From positions 2,046,001 to 2,110,000 of the forward strand of contig OY730174.1 in NCBI GenBank assembly GCA_963422465.1: a stretch of 64,000 nt of DNA, written 5' to 3'. A program made the translations under genes and the position numbers. This DNA is from Lichina pygmaea. Taxonomy: Eukaryota > Ascomycota > Lichinomycetes > Lichinales > Lichinaceae. The notes under the pieces were generated by a model that was not told the DNA's origin, did no database searches, and was given only the letters and a program-made list of their open reading frames with translations. Shown piece by piece: positions 1-10,423 of the stretch (position 1 is its first letter; the number at the start of each line of letters is the position of its first letter).

Positions 1-655
1 TCCTTCATCACTCGTCCTTGGTTGTTGGAGAGTGGTGTCCCGTCCACTACTGTTAGTTGGTATGGATTCCTCTTTTCCTGAGTCGGGATCTTGTGCTTCC
101 TGGCGAAACTTTCTGACATGAAGTTGCCAGTAGCTCCAGAGTTGATCATGGTGTTCGTCAGATGCCCGTTGACTCTCATCCTGATGCGAAAATGCGGACT
201 GCAGGCTGTCGCGTCGAGGCTCTGCTCGACCCCTTCTCTCCGGAGTGTTGTCTTGCCTGCTCTTCCGACTCCGGATTTGAAGAGCACTGCTAGTTTTTTG
301 AACAACCAAGACCCTGAGCCTGGCGTTCTGCCACGTGTCTTTCGCATTTTTCGGTGAAGCATAGCTCCCATGCGTCTTCTCCACAATCATCGCGTTCTTT
401 CCCTTGCTGGCTTAGCTGGTGCTTGATGCTCCAGGCTTTCTTGTGGTATTCTGGGCCAGGGAAGTAGTGCCTTCTCCTTTTCTCTAGGAGATGTTCCTTG
501 CAGTGGTGGTCCTCACATCCTTTCCAATAAGGACGTCCGCAGGCTGGTGTCGTAGCCTGGTGAAGGTCCACTTGCGCTGCGATGTCTCGGGGCTGTGAGA
601 TGCTGATGGTGTCGTCCACCCATCGCGTCACTCTTGCTTCGCCGTCCTCCGACAA
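1..655 (-). pseudogene. A1 His/Cys-rich domain and start of protease region
   Basis: The minus-strand block at 655-290 encodes a domain rich in Cys and His (segments CGRPYWKGCEDHHC and CFTEKCERH) between the gag knuckle and the protease. The remaining 290 bases run into the protease region, where a reverse-strand segment matching NSGATGNFMS lies near 130-155. A similar Cys/His block lies at the same place in Chr-B (see 2254-2583 and 5527-5969). The domain probably binds zinc; its role is unknown to me. Confidence 0.6.
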
Positions 656-670
656 GGTCGCATCCTGTCG

Positions 671-1834
671 TCAGAGTAGTGGTGTCTCGGGAACTGGTGG
701 CATGCCGGTTATGTCAATCTCGTAGTCTGTTGTGTCGAATTCGGAGATCAGGTCATCCTCCCAATGAACCTTATCGATCTGGTCTTGGATTGCGTGCAGG
801 TCCTCCAGTGACCTCTGCAGATCGTTCTCCAGTCTTTCGATGTGCTGTCTGAGATTGTCCTCCTGTCCGAGGAGTGTTGCTTCTGACCGGTTCATGGGTA
901 GCGTGCCTCTGGGGGCCCTCGGTGGCTTCTGAATACCCTTGCCTTTCCAGGCACCGGTGGCATTCAACTGCTTACCCTTGCCTTCTTTCTTCTTCTTGCT
1001 TTGGCAGTTGGCTGCGAGGTGTCCTACCTTCTGGCAATTGTAACACTTCCGTGTTTCTTTCTTCTTTGTTGCCTGTGGTGTTGTTGCATCAATCTCCATG
1101 GGTGTCAAGCCGTACTTGTCTTGTGCTGGCGCTGTCTTTTTGCCCCATGGCCTTGCATGCTTGCCTCACTTCTCAAGTTCTCGTTCGAACTGTCGGTCGT
1201 CGATGCGTACTGCTGTGTCGATCATATCCTCAAGGTCGGTGGGTCGGTCTCCTCGTGCGATGTCATCCTTGACTCGTTCCTTGAGAGCTTGGTAGAATAG
1301 TGCTGTCAAGGCACTGTCTCCCCATTGTGTCCTCACTGACAGCTGTTGGAACTTCACCGCGAAGTCTGATGCTGACCCTGTCTGCCGTAGTGCTTGGAGC
1401 TTTTGTTCCGCATCTTGTTCTTCATCAATGACCCTGAAGGTCTTCTTCATCTGGGTCTTGAAGGTAGAGAATCTCCCAATGATCTGCCGTGTCGTGGTCT
1501 CCATGCTAGAGGGATCTTCCTTGTTGTCGAGGAAGTCTTGTAGGTAGACATTAAACCAGGCAAATGTCAGTCCGTCCAGGTAGGAAGCTGCGAACAGCAC
1601 CTTCTCCTGTTCCGTAGGGAATTGTGCGGCGTTGAATCCGTAGTAAAGCTCAAGCTGAGAGAAGAATAATTCCAATCCCCCTCGTGATCCATCGTACCTC
1701 TTCGGCATACCTACCTTCAACGGCTTTGGAGGTAAGGTGAGGGTGGTAGGGACAGGTGGTTCCTGGGCTTGCGCCTGAGGCGCAGCCCGGGCTTGGCCTG
1801 CCTGCGAAGGGGTAGGGCTGCGTGGATCTGCCAT
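671..1834 (-). pseudogene. A1 gag region (capsid plus CCHC knuckle)
   Basis: Two open blocks on the minus strand. The block at 1834-1166 encodes a Pro/Ala/Gln-rich leader followed by a retrotransposon capsid-like region containing GGLELFFSQLELYYGF and, further on, a segment of the form FxVKFQQLSVRTQWGD. The block at 1108-671 encodes a Lys-rich stretch with the knuckle CYNCQKVGHLAANC (C-x2-C-x4-H-x4-C), then a coiled-coil-like acidic segment. In this family such proteins package the element RNA into cytoplasmic particles. A2 (12472 onward) and A3 (62536 onward) carry the same region in more decayed form. Confidence 0.8.
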
Positions 1835-1872
1835 CGTATTGAGCTGGTGTCCTATGTGTTAGAGGCTGAAAC

Positions 1873-2285
1873 TGTTAAAGGCCAGTCCACGTTCACACAG
1901 AATGTGGGTGGTCCTGTCTTCGACCGAGGAGGGCAGGGACTCAATAGATGAATAGCAAGTGGGGTAACTCTCTTGCTATTGTCGCTCGTAATGTGCTTTC
2001 AGCCTGGAGAGCTATTCTCTCCGGCTATCTGGGTTCTTATATACAGGAGCCTGAGGGGGGGGGGTCCTCCCGAGGGGTATCAGCTTTCTGCGTGGACGAG
2101 CTGGACAAGCTGGTTACACATCGTCCACCTCGTCCACCGGGTCGGGTGAACATTGTTCCTGTGGACAAGCTGGACGAGCTGGTTACACATCGTCCACCTC
2201 GTCCACCGGGTCGGGTGAACATTGTTCCGTGTACCTCTGTACACTCGCTTCGGTCAGCTCAGCTGTTCCGGCCTGGGCCTTAACA
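1873..2285 (-). repeat. A1 5' LTR
   Basis: 413 bp, starting TGTTAAGGCC and ending GGCCTTTAACA when read on the minus strand, so the ends form the short inverted repeat TGTTA/TAACA. It matches the A2 and A3 LTRs at both ends, and its U3 holds a 69-bp tandem duplication at 2092-2229. The sequence TTTCAGCCT directly inside the LTR is complementary to AGGCTGAAA within the LTR, a candidate self-primer. Confidence 0.85.
2092..2229. repeat. 69-bp tandem duplication in A1 U3
   Basis: Two nearly identical 69-bp units lie side by side, 2092-2160 and 2161-2229, each rich in CpG and in GTGGAC/GTCCAC steps. A2 has a different 35-bp array at the corresponding place in its LTR, so this part of U3 is variable between copies. 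Confidence 0.85.
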
Positions 2286-2802
2286 AGTTGTTGCCTTGCT
2301 GTAGGAACATGAGGTGTTCGTGCCAATCATGTGTGTGCCCAGGGAATGCGGTGTGTTGGCGTTTGTCCCAAAGATGGATCTCACACGCATCCTTCTCGCA
2401 ATTGACCCAATGCTTGTGGCAGGTGGCATGGTAGGGTGAATGTCCTCTGTACCTTCGTAGTTGTTCGTGGTAGGTGCAGTAGTGCTTTGTGCAAAACCTC
2501 CACTGTAGTTCGCCGTGCCGTAGATTTTGTGGGTCTATGCTGTAAGCATAGCTTCCTTGTGGTATTTCTTCTTTGATAGACATGGGTTCATCTCAGTCCC
2601 CATCAGAGGTGGTTAAGGGCTTCTGTCCCTTGTTCTGACCTGTCTGTTCTGGTAGGTCCTTGCCTCCTGATGTTGCCAGTTGGTGGGCTGCTTCCAATGT
2701 CTGATTGTAGTTGTCCTATTGTTCGAGGGATAGCTGAGCCTCTTCTGGTGGGTCCTCTGGCTTGATGACATTCCAGTCTCCGTCAAGTGTATTAAGTTGC
2801 TG

Positions 2803-3630
2803 TCAGTGCACCTTGTTCTTTGAACAACAGTCTTTTGCCATGTGGCCTAGCTTGCCACAGGCATAGCACTTCAGTGCTTTCCCTTTTTTGTTGTTCCTTC
2901 CCTTCGTGAACCTTCCCTTGTGGTGGACTGCATCCAGTTCCATGGGTGCATAGCCATATGGGTCATGTGGCAGTGTCTTGTTAGGCAGCTTGTAGTGGTT
3001 GCTCACATGCCATGCGGGGTGGCTGTATCCTCTGTTGTGGTGTTTCTCCATCGCTTGCTTGAATAGCTTGTCATCGATGTTGATTGCTTGTGCGATGAGT
3101 TTGTCTAGTGTGTCAACTGCTCATCTGTCAAAGGTGATCTCATCCTTCATGTTTTCCTTGAGTCCACGTCAGTACATGACCATCAGGGTGTCATTGTCCC
3201 AGTCAGTCAGTACTGAGTATTGTTTGAACTGCGTGGTGTACTCTGTGGCTGAGTGTTGTTGTTTGATGTGCTGGATCATTCGTATAGCCACTTTGTCTTT
3301 GTTAGATAGTCCAAGGATTCTTTTGATCTTGTCCTTGAATTGTGTCTATTTTGTCATCCATTCTGTTGTGCTGTTGTGGTCTCTGTTTCCTGAGAGATAT
3401 TTGTTGATGTAGGGCTTGATCCATCAATAAGCATTACCTCTCATGTAAGTGGTTGCGAAGAGGGGCCACTTGTCCTTAGGCAGCTTTGTCTCTGGTTGGA
3501 ATTGAAAGTAGACTTGGAGTTGCATAAGCCAGTCGTCAACCTTGTTCCTTTCACTGTAGAACAGGTCTGGCTTGGTGACGCTAATCTTTCCATCTGGGAA
3601 GTTGGGGTTGGTTGCTCCTGAGGTACTCAT
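2803..3630 (-). pseudogene. B1 gag region
   Basis: Opens with MSTSGATNPNFPDGKIS on the minus strand at 3630, 18 bases inside the LTR, and includes NKVDDWLMQLQVYFQFQP, typical of a Ty3/Gypsy capsid amino end. The block ending at 2803 carries the knuckle CYACGKLGHMAKDCC. The same protein is seen in B2, B4 and B5. Fossil, with several interruptions. Confidence 0.8.
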
Positions 3631-3648
3631 TCTTGAGAGTCTTCAAAG

Positions 3649-4094
3649 TGTTGCAGTCTGTACTGTACTGTCCTATCTGAGTATAGGATTAGGGCGAGAG
3701 GTGGAAGGTGGGTTGGTTCTCACAGGAGAGGAGTGTCAAGGAGTGTGAAGGGGTTTGGTGGAATGTGGTGGTGGTGACACCTGATCAACAGCTTCGTACA
3801 AAAGGATTGTATTGAAGTAGATCTAGTTGTCTGGATCACAACATGAGTTGAAGACGATTGTTCTATAGGGGAACTATCACTGGACTATATAGTGCCCAGT
3901 TCGTGAGCAGAGTGAGCTCTGCTCACTTTGCTCACTTTGCTCACTTTTCATGCACGCTGCGGCGAGCACCCCCTGGTTTGTCTCGCCGGTCACGTGACCG
4001 GTTCCTGTGTCACACTGTCTGGTACTTCTGTCCAGTATCCTGTCTGCTGCTTTCTGTGAGTATATAAAGACTGTGTTCCTCCTGGGTCGTAACA
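3649..4094 (-). repeat. B1 5' LTR (type I U3)
   Basis: 446 bp, TGTTACGACC...CTGCAACA on the minus strand. U3 carries CACGTGAC and a short run of GTGAGCAAA/GAGCTCAC repeats, followed by the palindromic TATA element ACTATATAGT. It is shorter than B2's 3' LTR because it holds fewer U3 repeats. Confidence 0.85.
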
Positions 4095-4451
4095 CAGAGC
4101 TCACCCAGCTTGCTGCAGCATGCATGAACAAGTGAGCAAAGTGAGCAGAGCTCACCGATCTCACTGAGTGAGCAAAGTGAGCAGAGCTCACTGAGCTCAC
4201 AGACTGAGCACTATATAGTCTGGTGATAGTTCCCTTATGGAACAATCATCTTCAACTCATGTTATGATCCAGACAACTAGATCTACTTCAATACAATCTT
4301 GTATAAAGCCACTGATCAGGTGTCACCACCACCACATTCCACCAAACCCCTTCACACTCCTTGACACTCCTCTCCTGCGAGAACCAACCTGTCTTCCACC
4401 TCTTGCCCTAATCCTATACTCAGATAGGACAGTACAGTACAGACTGCAATA
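4095..4451 (+). repeat. B2 5' LTR, start displaced
   Basis: Begins within the U3 repeat array at CAGAGCTCACCCAGC, which aligns with about 10007 in the 3' LTR, and runs through ACTATATAGT to GCAATA. With B1's LTR it forms a large head-to-head inverted repeat centred near 4095. Confidence 0.85.
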
Positions 4452-4469
4452 CTTTGAAGACCCTCAAGG

Positions 4470-5297
4470 ATGAGTACCTCAGGAGCAACCAACCCCAGAT
4501 TCCCAGATGGAAAGATTTGTGTCACCAAGCCAGACCTGTTCTACAGTGAAAGAAACAAGGTTGACGACTGGCTCATGCAACTCCAAGTCTACTTTCAATT
4601 CCAACCAGAGATAAAGCTACCTAAGGAGAAGTGGCCCCTCTTCGCAACCACTTACATGAGAGGTAATGCTTATTGATGGATCAAGCTCTATGTCAACAGA
4701 CATCTCTCAGGAAACAGAGACCACGACAGCACAACAGAATAGATGACAAAATAGACATGATTCAAGGACAAGATCAAAAGGATCTTTAGACTATCTAACA
4801 AAGACAAAGTGGCTATACAAATAATCCAGCACATCAAACAACAACACTCAGCCGCAGAGTACACCACGCAGTTCAAACAATACTCAGCACTGACTGACTG
4901 GGACAATGACACCCTGATAGTCATGTACTGACATGGACTCAAGGAGAATGTGAAGGATGAAATCACCTTCAACAGACAAGCAGTCAACACACTGGACAAG
5001 CTCATCACACAAGCAATCAACATTGATAACAAACTATTCAAGCGAGTGATGGAGAAACACCACAACAGAGGATACAGCCACCCCGCATGGTATGTGAGCA
5101 ACTATTACAAGCTGCCTAACAAGGCACCACCACATGACCCATATGGCTATGCACCCATGGAACTGGATGTAGTCCACTACAAGGGAAGGTTCACAAAGGG
5201 AAGAAACAACAAAAAGAGGAAAGCACTGAAGTGCTATACCTGTGGCAAGCTAGGCCACATGGCGAAAGACTGTTGTTCAAAGAACAAGATGTACTGA
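4470..5297 (+). pseudogene. B2 gag region
   Basis: Same gag as B1: MSTSGATNPRFPDGKI at the start and the knuckle CYTCGKLGHMAKDCC near the end (about 5230-5275). Together with B1 it makes an inverted repeat whose arms reach from 2286 to about 5812. Fossil, broken several times. Confidence 0.8.
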
Positions 5298-5526
5298 CAG
5301 CAACTTAATACACTTGATAGAGACTGGAATATCATCAAGCCAGAGAACTCACCAGGAGAGGCTCAGCTATCCCTCAAACAATAGGACAACTACGATCAGA
5401 TATTGGAAGCAGCCCACCAACTGGCAACATCAGGAGGCAAGGACCTACCAGAACAGACAGGTCAGGACAAGGGACAGAAGCTCTTAACCACCTCTGATAG
5501 GGACTGAGACAAACCCATGTCTATCA

Positions 5527-5969
5527 ATGAAGAAATACCACAAGGAAGCTATACTTACAGCATGGACCCACAAAATCTACAGCACAGCAAACTACAGTGG
5601 AGGTTTTGCACAAAGTACTACTGCACCTACCATGAACAACTACAAAGGTACAGAGGACATTCACCCTACCACGCCACCTGCCACAAACATTGAGTCAATT
5701 GCAAGAAGGATGTGTGTGAGATCTATCTCTGGGACAAACACCAACACACCGCATTTCCCGGGCACACACATGATTGGCACAAACACCTCATGTTCCTACA
5801 GCAAGGCAACAACCACAACTGCTACATCAACAATTGGCAGTACTGCCTCAAGTCTGGATGTGACAAGCATCAGCAAGACAAATTCATGAACAGATTCCTC
5901 AGAACTGATAGGAATAGCTGGACCTATTGCCCAGTCAGTGGAAAGACACTTCAAACAGGAAAAGATTGA
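5527..5969 (+). pseudogene. B2 His/Cys-rich linker domain
   Basis: A segment rich in His and Cys between the gag knuckle and protease. One frame reads CEIYLWDKHQHTAFPGHTHDW, and Cys and His residues recur before and after it. The spacing CxxH...H..FPG recurs in Chr-A as CKEHLLEKRRRHYFPG, which suggests a conserved zinc-binding module. I do not know a named family for it. Confidence 0.5.
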
Positions 5970-6026
5970 ACTCCCTTGTCAAGAGGTGACATCAGGAGCT
6001 CAACAACATGACCTCTAGCAACACAA

Positions 6027-9000
6027 AGCATCTGCGATTACCTGTGTCACTACACGCCAACACACCAGTACGGACATATGCACTTGTTGACTCTGGAGCC
6101 AGTGGAAACTACATTTCAAGACAACTTTACAACACCCTCAGCACTGGAAGGAGACGCAAGCAGTAGTCCTACCAGCTTGTGATAGCAAATAGACAGACAG
6201 AGCTAGTCTGCCATAAGACACAGCCAATGGAAATAGTTACTGGACACTATACTGAAAGAATCCACTTTGATATTGTCAAGTTGGCCACTCAGGATATCTA
6301 TGTGGGGATGCCTTGGCTAAAGAAGCACAACCCAGTTGTTAACTGGAGGACAGGAGTACTCATGTTTAGGAACTGCACTAACAACACAGCTCAGACCTGT
6401 TACCAGCCACAGAAGGTGTAGACAGATGAGGGAAGAAGTTCTCAGTGGAACCTCACTGACAGAAAGGACAACTCTCAAGAGAAGAGGTCTGCCTTGACAG
6501 GCACACCCCAGAACCAGGTGGCCAAACAGTCAGAGATGAAGAGAGAGCAAGTTGTTAACCCTCTGGAGATCCCTGAAGAGTACTGACCTGGGTATGATAA
6601 CCTCTTTCAGGAAGAGACAATGACAGCAGTGTTGCCTAAGCACCAACCTTAGGATCATAAGATCAAGTTGCAACCAGGGACAGAGCCAGGATTTGGACCA
6701 ATTTACCAGTTATCAGAGAAAGAGCTCCAAGTACTTCACGAGTACCTGGAGGAAAACCTGAAAAAGAGTTTCATTCAAGAATCTCAATCACCAGCAGGAT
6801 ACCTGATACTATTTGCACTAAAGAAAGACAGAAGTCTTCAACTTTGTATAGACTACAGGAAACTCAACAACATTATTATCAAGAACTGATATCTGTTGCC
6901 AAATGCAAACAAATTGCGAGACAGGATCAGCCAAGCTACAATCTTCACCAAGCTGGACTTGAAAGGAGTATACAACCTGATACACATGAAAGAAGGAGAA
7001 GAATGGAAGACAGCCTTCAGAACCTGATACAGACACTACGAGTATCTGGTTATGCTATTCAGACTCACAAACACACCAGCAACATGTCAAGCATTGATCA
7101 ACAACATTATCAGAGCACACCTGGACCAAACAGCTATCGCCTACTTGGACAACATTCTTGTCTACTTGAACACGCAACAGGAACATACCAAACATGTGAA
7201 GGATGTTCTACAATGCCTACAAAAGACAGGGCTTAAGCTCAACCTGAAGAAATGTGAGTTCAACAAACCAGAAGTTGAATTCCTCAGATACATCATAGGA
7301 ATCAAAGAGATCAAGATTAACCCTGAGAAAATCAAAGCAATTCAACAATAGCCAACACTGACATCAGTTAAGGAAGTACAAGCCTTCCTAGGATTTGCCA
7401 ACTTCAACTGACAGTTTATCAAGAACTACTCACAGACAGCAACACTACTGACAGAACTCACAAAGAAGAATATAGAGTACTGGTGGATGGAGAGATAACA
7501 AAAAGCATTCCAGCAGCTCAAAGACACTTACACCAAGAAACCAGTTCTTCTCAACTTCAAAACAGGCCAACCGACACAAATGGAGACAGACACTTCAGAT
7601 CAGGCAGTAGGAGCATGTTTATGCCAACAGGCAGATGGCAAGTGGCACCCGGTTGCCTACTACTCACAAAAAATAACACAAGCAGAACAAAACTATGATA
7701 TCTACAACAAAGAGCTACTGGCAGTTGTCAACACACTCAAACACTGGAGAGTGTACATAGAAAGCAGTTCTGAACTCACTGTTCTCACAGACCACAAGAA
7801 TCTGACAATGTTCACAACAACCAAGAAGCTGAACAGACAGTAAGTCAGATAGGCTGAACTCCTAGAGCAACACAAGTTTAAGATCTTGTACACCCCCGGA
7901 TAAGACAACAGGAGAGCAGACACACTAAGCTGACAAAAAAACCACATGGAAGATGATGAATGCCAAGGAACAATCTTACAGCAGGACTAGCAAGGAAACC
8001 TGGTGCCTTGACCACAGATCAACAAGCTTACAGCAGAAGACACTGAAGAACTAATAAGGAACTACCACGACAACCCAGCACATAGTCACCCAGGAATCAC
8101 CAAGACCACAGACCTTATCCAACAGGCAGGGAACAATGTCATCAACCTCTGATAACATGTCACAAGCTACATCAGCAAATGTCTACTGTGCCAGAAAAAC
8201 AAACACAGAAAACACAAGCTATATAGAGAAGGACACCTGAACATGATACCAAGAGGCCTGTAGAAAGACGTGTCAATGGACTTCATCACAAAGTTACCCA
8301 AGTCTAAAGACCCAGTCACAGGAATCACCTACAACTTGATTATAGTGATAGTGGACAGATTCATGAAATATCTAATAGCAGTACTATTCAAGGAGACCTA
8401 CACAGTAGAACAGTTGGGACACCTCTTACTGGACAGATTGGTCAGAGACCACAGAGTTCCAATCACAATCATTACAGACAGAGACAAACTCTTCACATCC
8501 AACTACTGGAAGACAATCAGTGCAGCCATGGGAACAAAACCCAAAATGTCTACAGCCTATCACCCACAAACTGACAGCCAGACAGAGTGAGCAAACCAAG
8601 TCCTGGAGACTTACTTACAGTATTACATCAACCAGACCCACAGTAATTAGGTACAGTTATTACCAGTGGCACAGCTGGCAATCAACCAGCACAGATCAGA
8701 CTCAACAAAGGAATCACTATTCTTTGCTAATTTTAGACAACATGCGAACATCAGGATGCCAAGCAGAGCTTCACCAAACACAGAGAAAGCACTCCAACAT
8801 GACAAGCTCCTACAACAAACACACACAATGATGAGGCACTATCTTCAAGAGACCTCAGAAAGAATACAACGTCAAATAGACAAGAAATCAAAAATAGTAC
8901 CTCAGCTAAAGAAGAGGGATAAAGTCTACCTTCTCACAAGAAATTGGAAAACAAAAAAGCCAAAGACAAAGAAACTTGACAATATCAAGGTCAGACTATT

Positions 9001-9306
9001 TTCAGTTGAAGAGAAAACAGGACCAGTCAACATCAAGATACAACTACCAAGGGATGCCAGAGTCCATCCAAACTTTCACATATTGATGATTGAACCAGCC
9101 GACCAGAGCACACTCTTGCAGGAAACATTTTATTATCAACCTGAAGAAGAACAAGAGTTTGAAGTTGAACAGATCCTGGCTAGGAAAAGTCAGCAATATC
9201 TTGTCAAGTGGAAAGGATACCCAGACTTGGAAAATACCTGGGAACCACTCAAGAACCTTGCGAACTGCCAGCTTCTTCTGCAACAGTTTTGGCAGGAGCA
9301 GGACTG
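6027..9306 (+). pseudogene. B2 pol region: PR-RT-RNase H-IN-chromodomain
   Basis: Domains in order: aspartic protease (VDSGASGNYISR near 6085-6125); reverse transcriptase (about 6668-7351, with [23 protein letters not shown] and YLDNILVYL); RNase H (about 7580-7843, TDTSDQAVGACLCQQ and LTDHKNLTMF); integrase zinc-binding region (about 8050-8220) and core (8270-8590, DFITKLPKS and AYHPQTDSQTE); and a C-terminal chromodomain (about 9150-9306, YLVKWKGYPDLENTWEP). The RT/RNase H/IN order is Ty3/Gypsy and the chromodomain makes it a chromovirus, a group whose chromodomain steers integration toward marked chromatin. Fossil with many breaks. Confidence 0.85.
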
Positions 9307-9434
9307 AACAGCTCAGTCTGCAGGAGGGACATGTCAATGACTGATCAAGTCAAATCCTCACCATCCAACTCCATCTCTTTCACCAGGCACTGAAGCTTCT
9401 GCCTTGCACAGACCTCAGCACCCTCCAACACCTT

Positions 9435-9749
9435 TCACTTCCGAGACAGACAAGCCTGCACTGTGGCAAGTTGTTCAAAGAGTGTGTCATGTGTTGCCTT
9501 GTCAGCAGCCACATCCTCACAGAGGTTGTCCCAGGATATGTTCAGAGATTCCCAGGACACAGAGACACAAAACCTCCTGTGCTGAGTGCACGCAGCATAT
9601 TTCAACCTATCATCTTCTCCTGGCATCTGGAAGCATGGATGACCACAGAGAACACAAAAGTCGCAGGGTGTATGCGAAACAAAACCCTGATCACAGATTT
9701 GAGCAGCAAGCTGAGTTTGGCTAACAGTCGCACATGACTTTGGAGGCAT
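9435..9749 (-). CDS. Antisense ORF of B2 (Cys-rich plus coiled coil)
   Basis: 104-codon minus-strand frame between the end of pol and the 3' LTR, opposite to gag-pol. It encodes Cys-rich segments (CDFCVLCGHPCF and CTQHRRFC) followed by VSVSWESLNISWDNLCEDV and a coiled-coil-like tail ending LFEQLATVQACLS. Related antisense frames occupy the same place in B3, B4, B5 and B6, and a same-architecture one in A2. Its start lies about 45 bases from the inner edge of the 3' LTR, so transcription would have to come from that LTR read backwards or from a private promoter. Function unknown; two Cys clusters plus a coil suggest a small zinc-binding, dimerising protein. It belongs to a fossil element. Confidence 0.6.
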   Translation of the reverse strand: MPPKSCATVSQTQLAAQICDQGFVSHTPCDFCVLCGHPCFQMPGEDDRLKYAACTQHRRFCVSVSWESLNISWDNLCEDVAADKATHDTLFEQLATVQACLSRK

Positions 9750-9940
9750 GACCAGATTTCATCAAGATGATGAAAGATGGAGAGGAGGATAGTGTTACAA
9801 CCCAGGAGGGACACAGTCTTTATACTCACAGAAAGCAGCAGACAGGATACTGGACAGAAGTACCAGACAGCATGACACAGGAAACAGTCACGTGACTGGT
9901 GAGACTGACCAGGGGGTGCTCGCCGCAGCATGCATATGTG

Positions 9941-10200
9941 TGAGTAGAGTGAGCAGAGCTTGCCCAGCTCACCACAGTGTGCATGAACAGTGAGCAAAGT
10001 GAGCAGAGCTCACCCAGCTCACTGCAGCATGCATGAACAAGTGAGCAGAGTGAGCAGAGCTCACTGATCTCACTGAGTGAGCAAAGTGAGCAGAGCTCAG
10101 CCAGCTCACTGCAGCATGCATGAACAAGTGAGCAAAGTGAGCAGAGCTCACTGATCTCACTGAGTGAGCAAAGTGAGCAGAGCTCACAGAGCTCACAGAC
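9941..10200 (+). repeat. Type I U3 tandem array
   Basis: Imperfect tandem repeats built on GTGAGCAAAGTGAGCAGAGC and GATCTCACTGAGTGAGC, with the internal inverted repeat GTGAGC-AGA-GCTCAC and recurring GCAGCATGCATGAAC. It sits between the CACGTG box and the TATA element. Copy number varies between the LTRs at 3649-4094, 4095-4451 and here. Confidence 0.8.
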
Positions 10201-10423
10201 TGAGCACTATATAGTCTGGCGATAGTTCCCTTATGGAACAATCATCTTCAACTCATGTTGTGATCCAGACAACTAGATCTACTTCAATACAATCTTGTAC
10301 AAAGCCACTGATCAGGTGTCACCACCACCATGTTCCACCAAACCCCTTCACACTTCTTGACACTCCTCTCCTGCGAGAACCAACCTGCCTTCCACCTCTC
10401 ACCCTAATCCTATACTCAGATAG

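Larger units (their letters stand above)
1..2285 (-). mobile_element. A1: Ty3/Gypsy chromovirus (Chr-A), 5' end only
   Basis: Fossil LTR retrotransposon read on the minus strand and cut by the window edge. Parts present from its 5' end are an LTR (2285 down to 1873), gag with a CCHC knuckle, a His/Cys-rich domain and the start of the protease region. It looks less decayed than A2 and A3: CpG is frequent and gag is open over long stretches, with only a few breaks visible. It is inserted in B1, whose sequence resumes at 2286. The far end and the second target duplication are outside the window. Assignment to chromoviruses rests on A2, the sister copy that keeps a chromodomain. Confidence 0.85.
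2286..4094 (-). mobile_element. B1: Chr-B chromovirus, 5' end
   Basis: Fossil Ty3/Gypsy element on the minus strand: 5' LTR (4094 down to 3649), gag (from 3630), a gag-pol linker with the His/Cys-rich block (2583-2290), then interrupted by A1 at 2285/2286. The 3' part is not in the window. It is broken, with several interruptions in gag. It abuts B2 head to head at 4094/4095. Because B1's LTR ends exactly at TGTTACGACC while B2's LTR starts mid-U3, the simplest reading is that B1 inserted into the 5' LTR of B2. Confidence 0.85.

Noticed and set aside
2037-2222. Minus-strand ORF with duplicated GTMFTRPGGRGGRCVTS
   Set aside because: It is a translation of the 69-bp U3 duplication of A1, not a gene.
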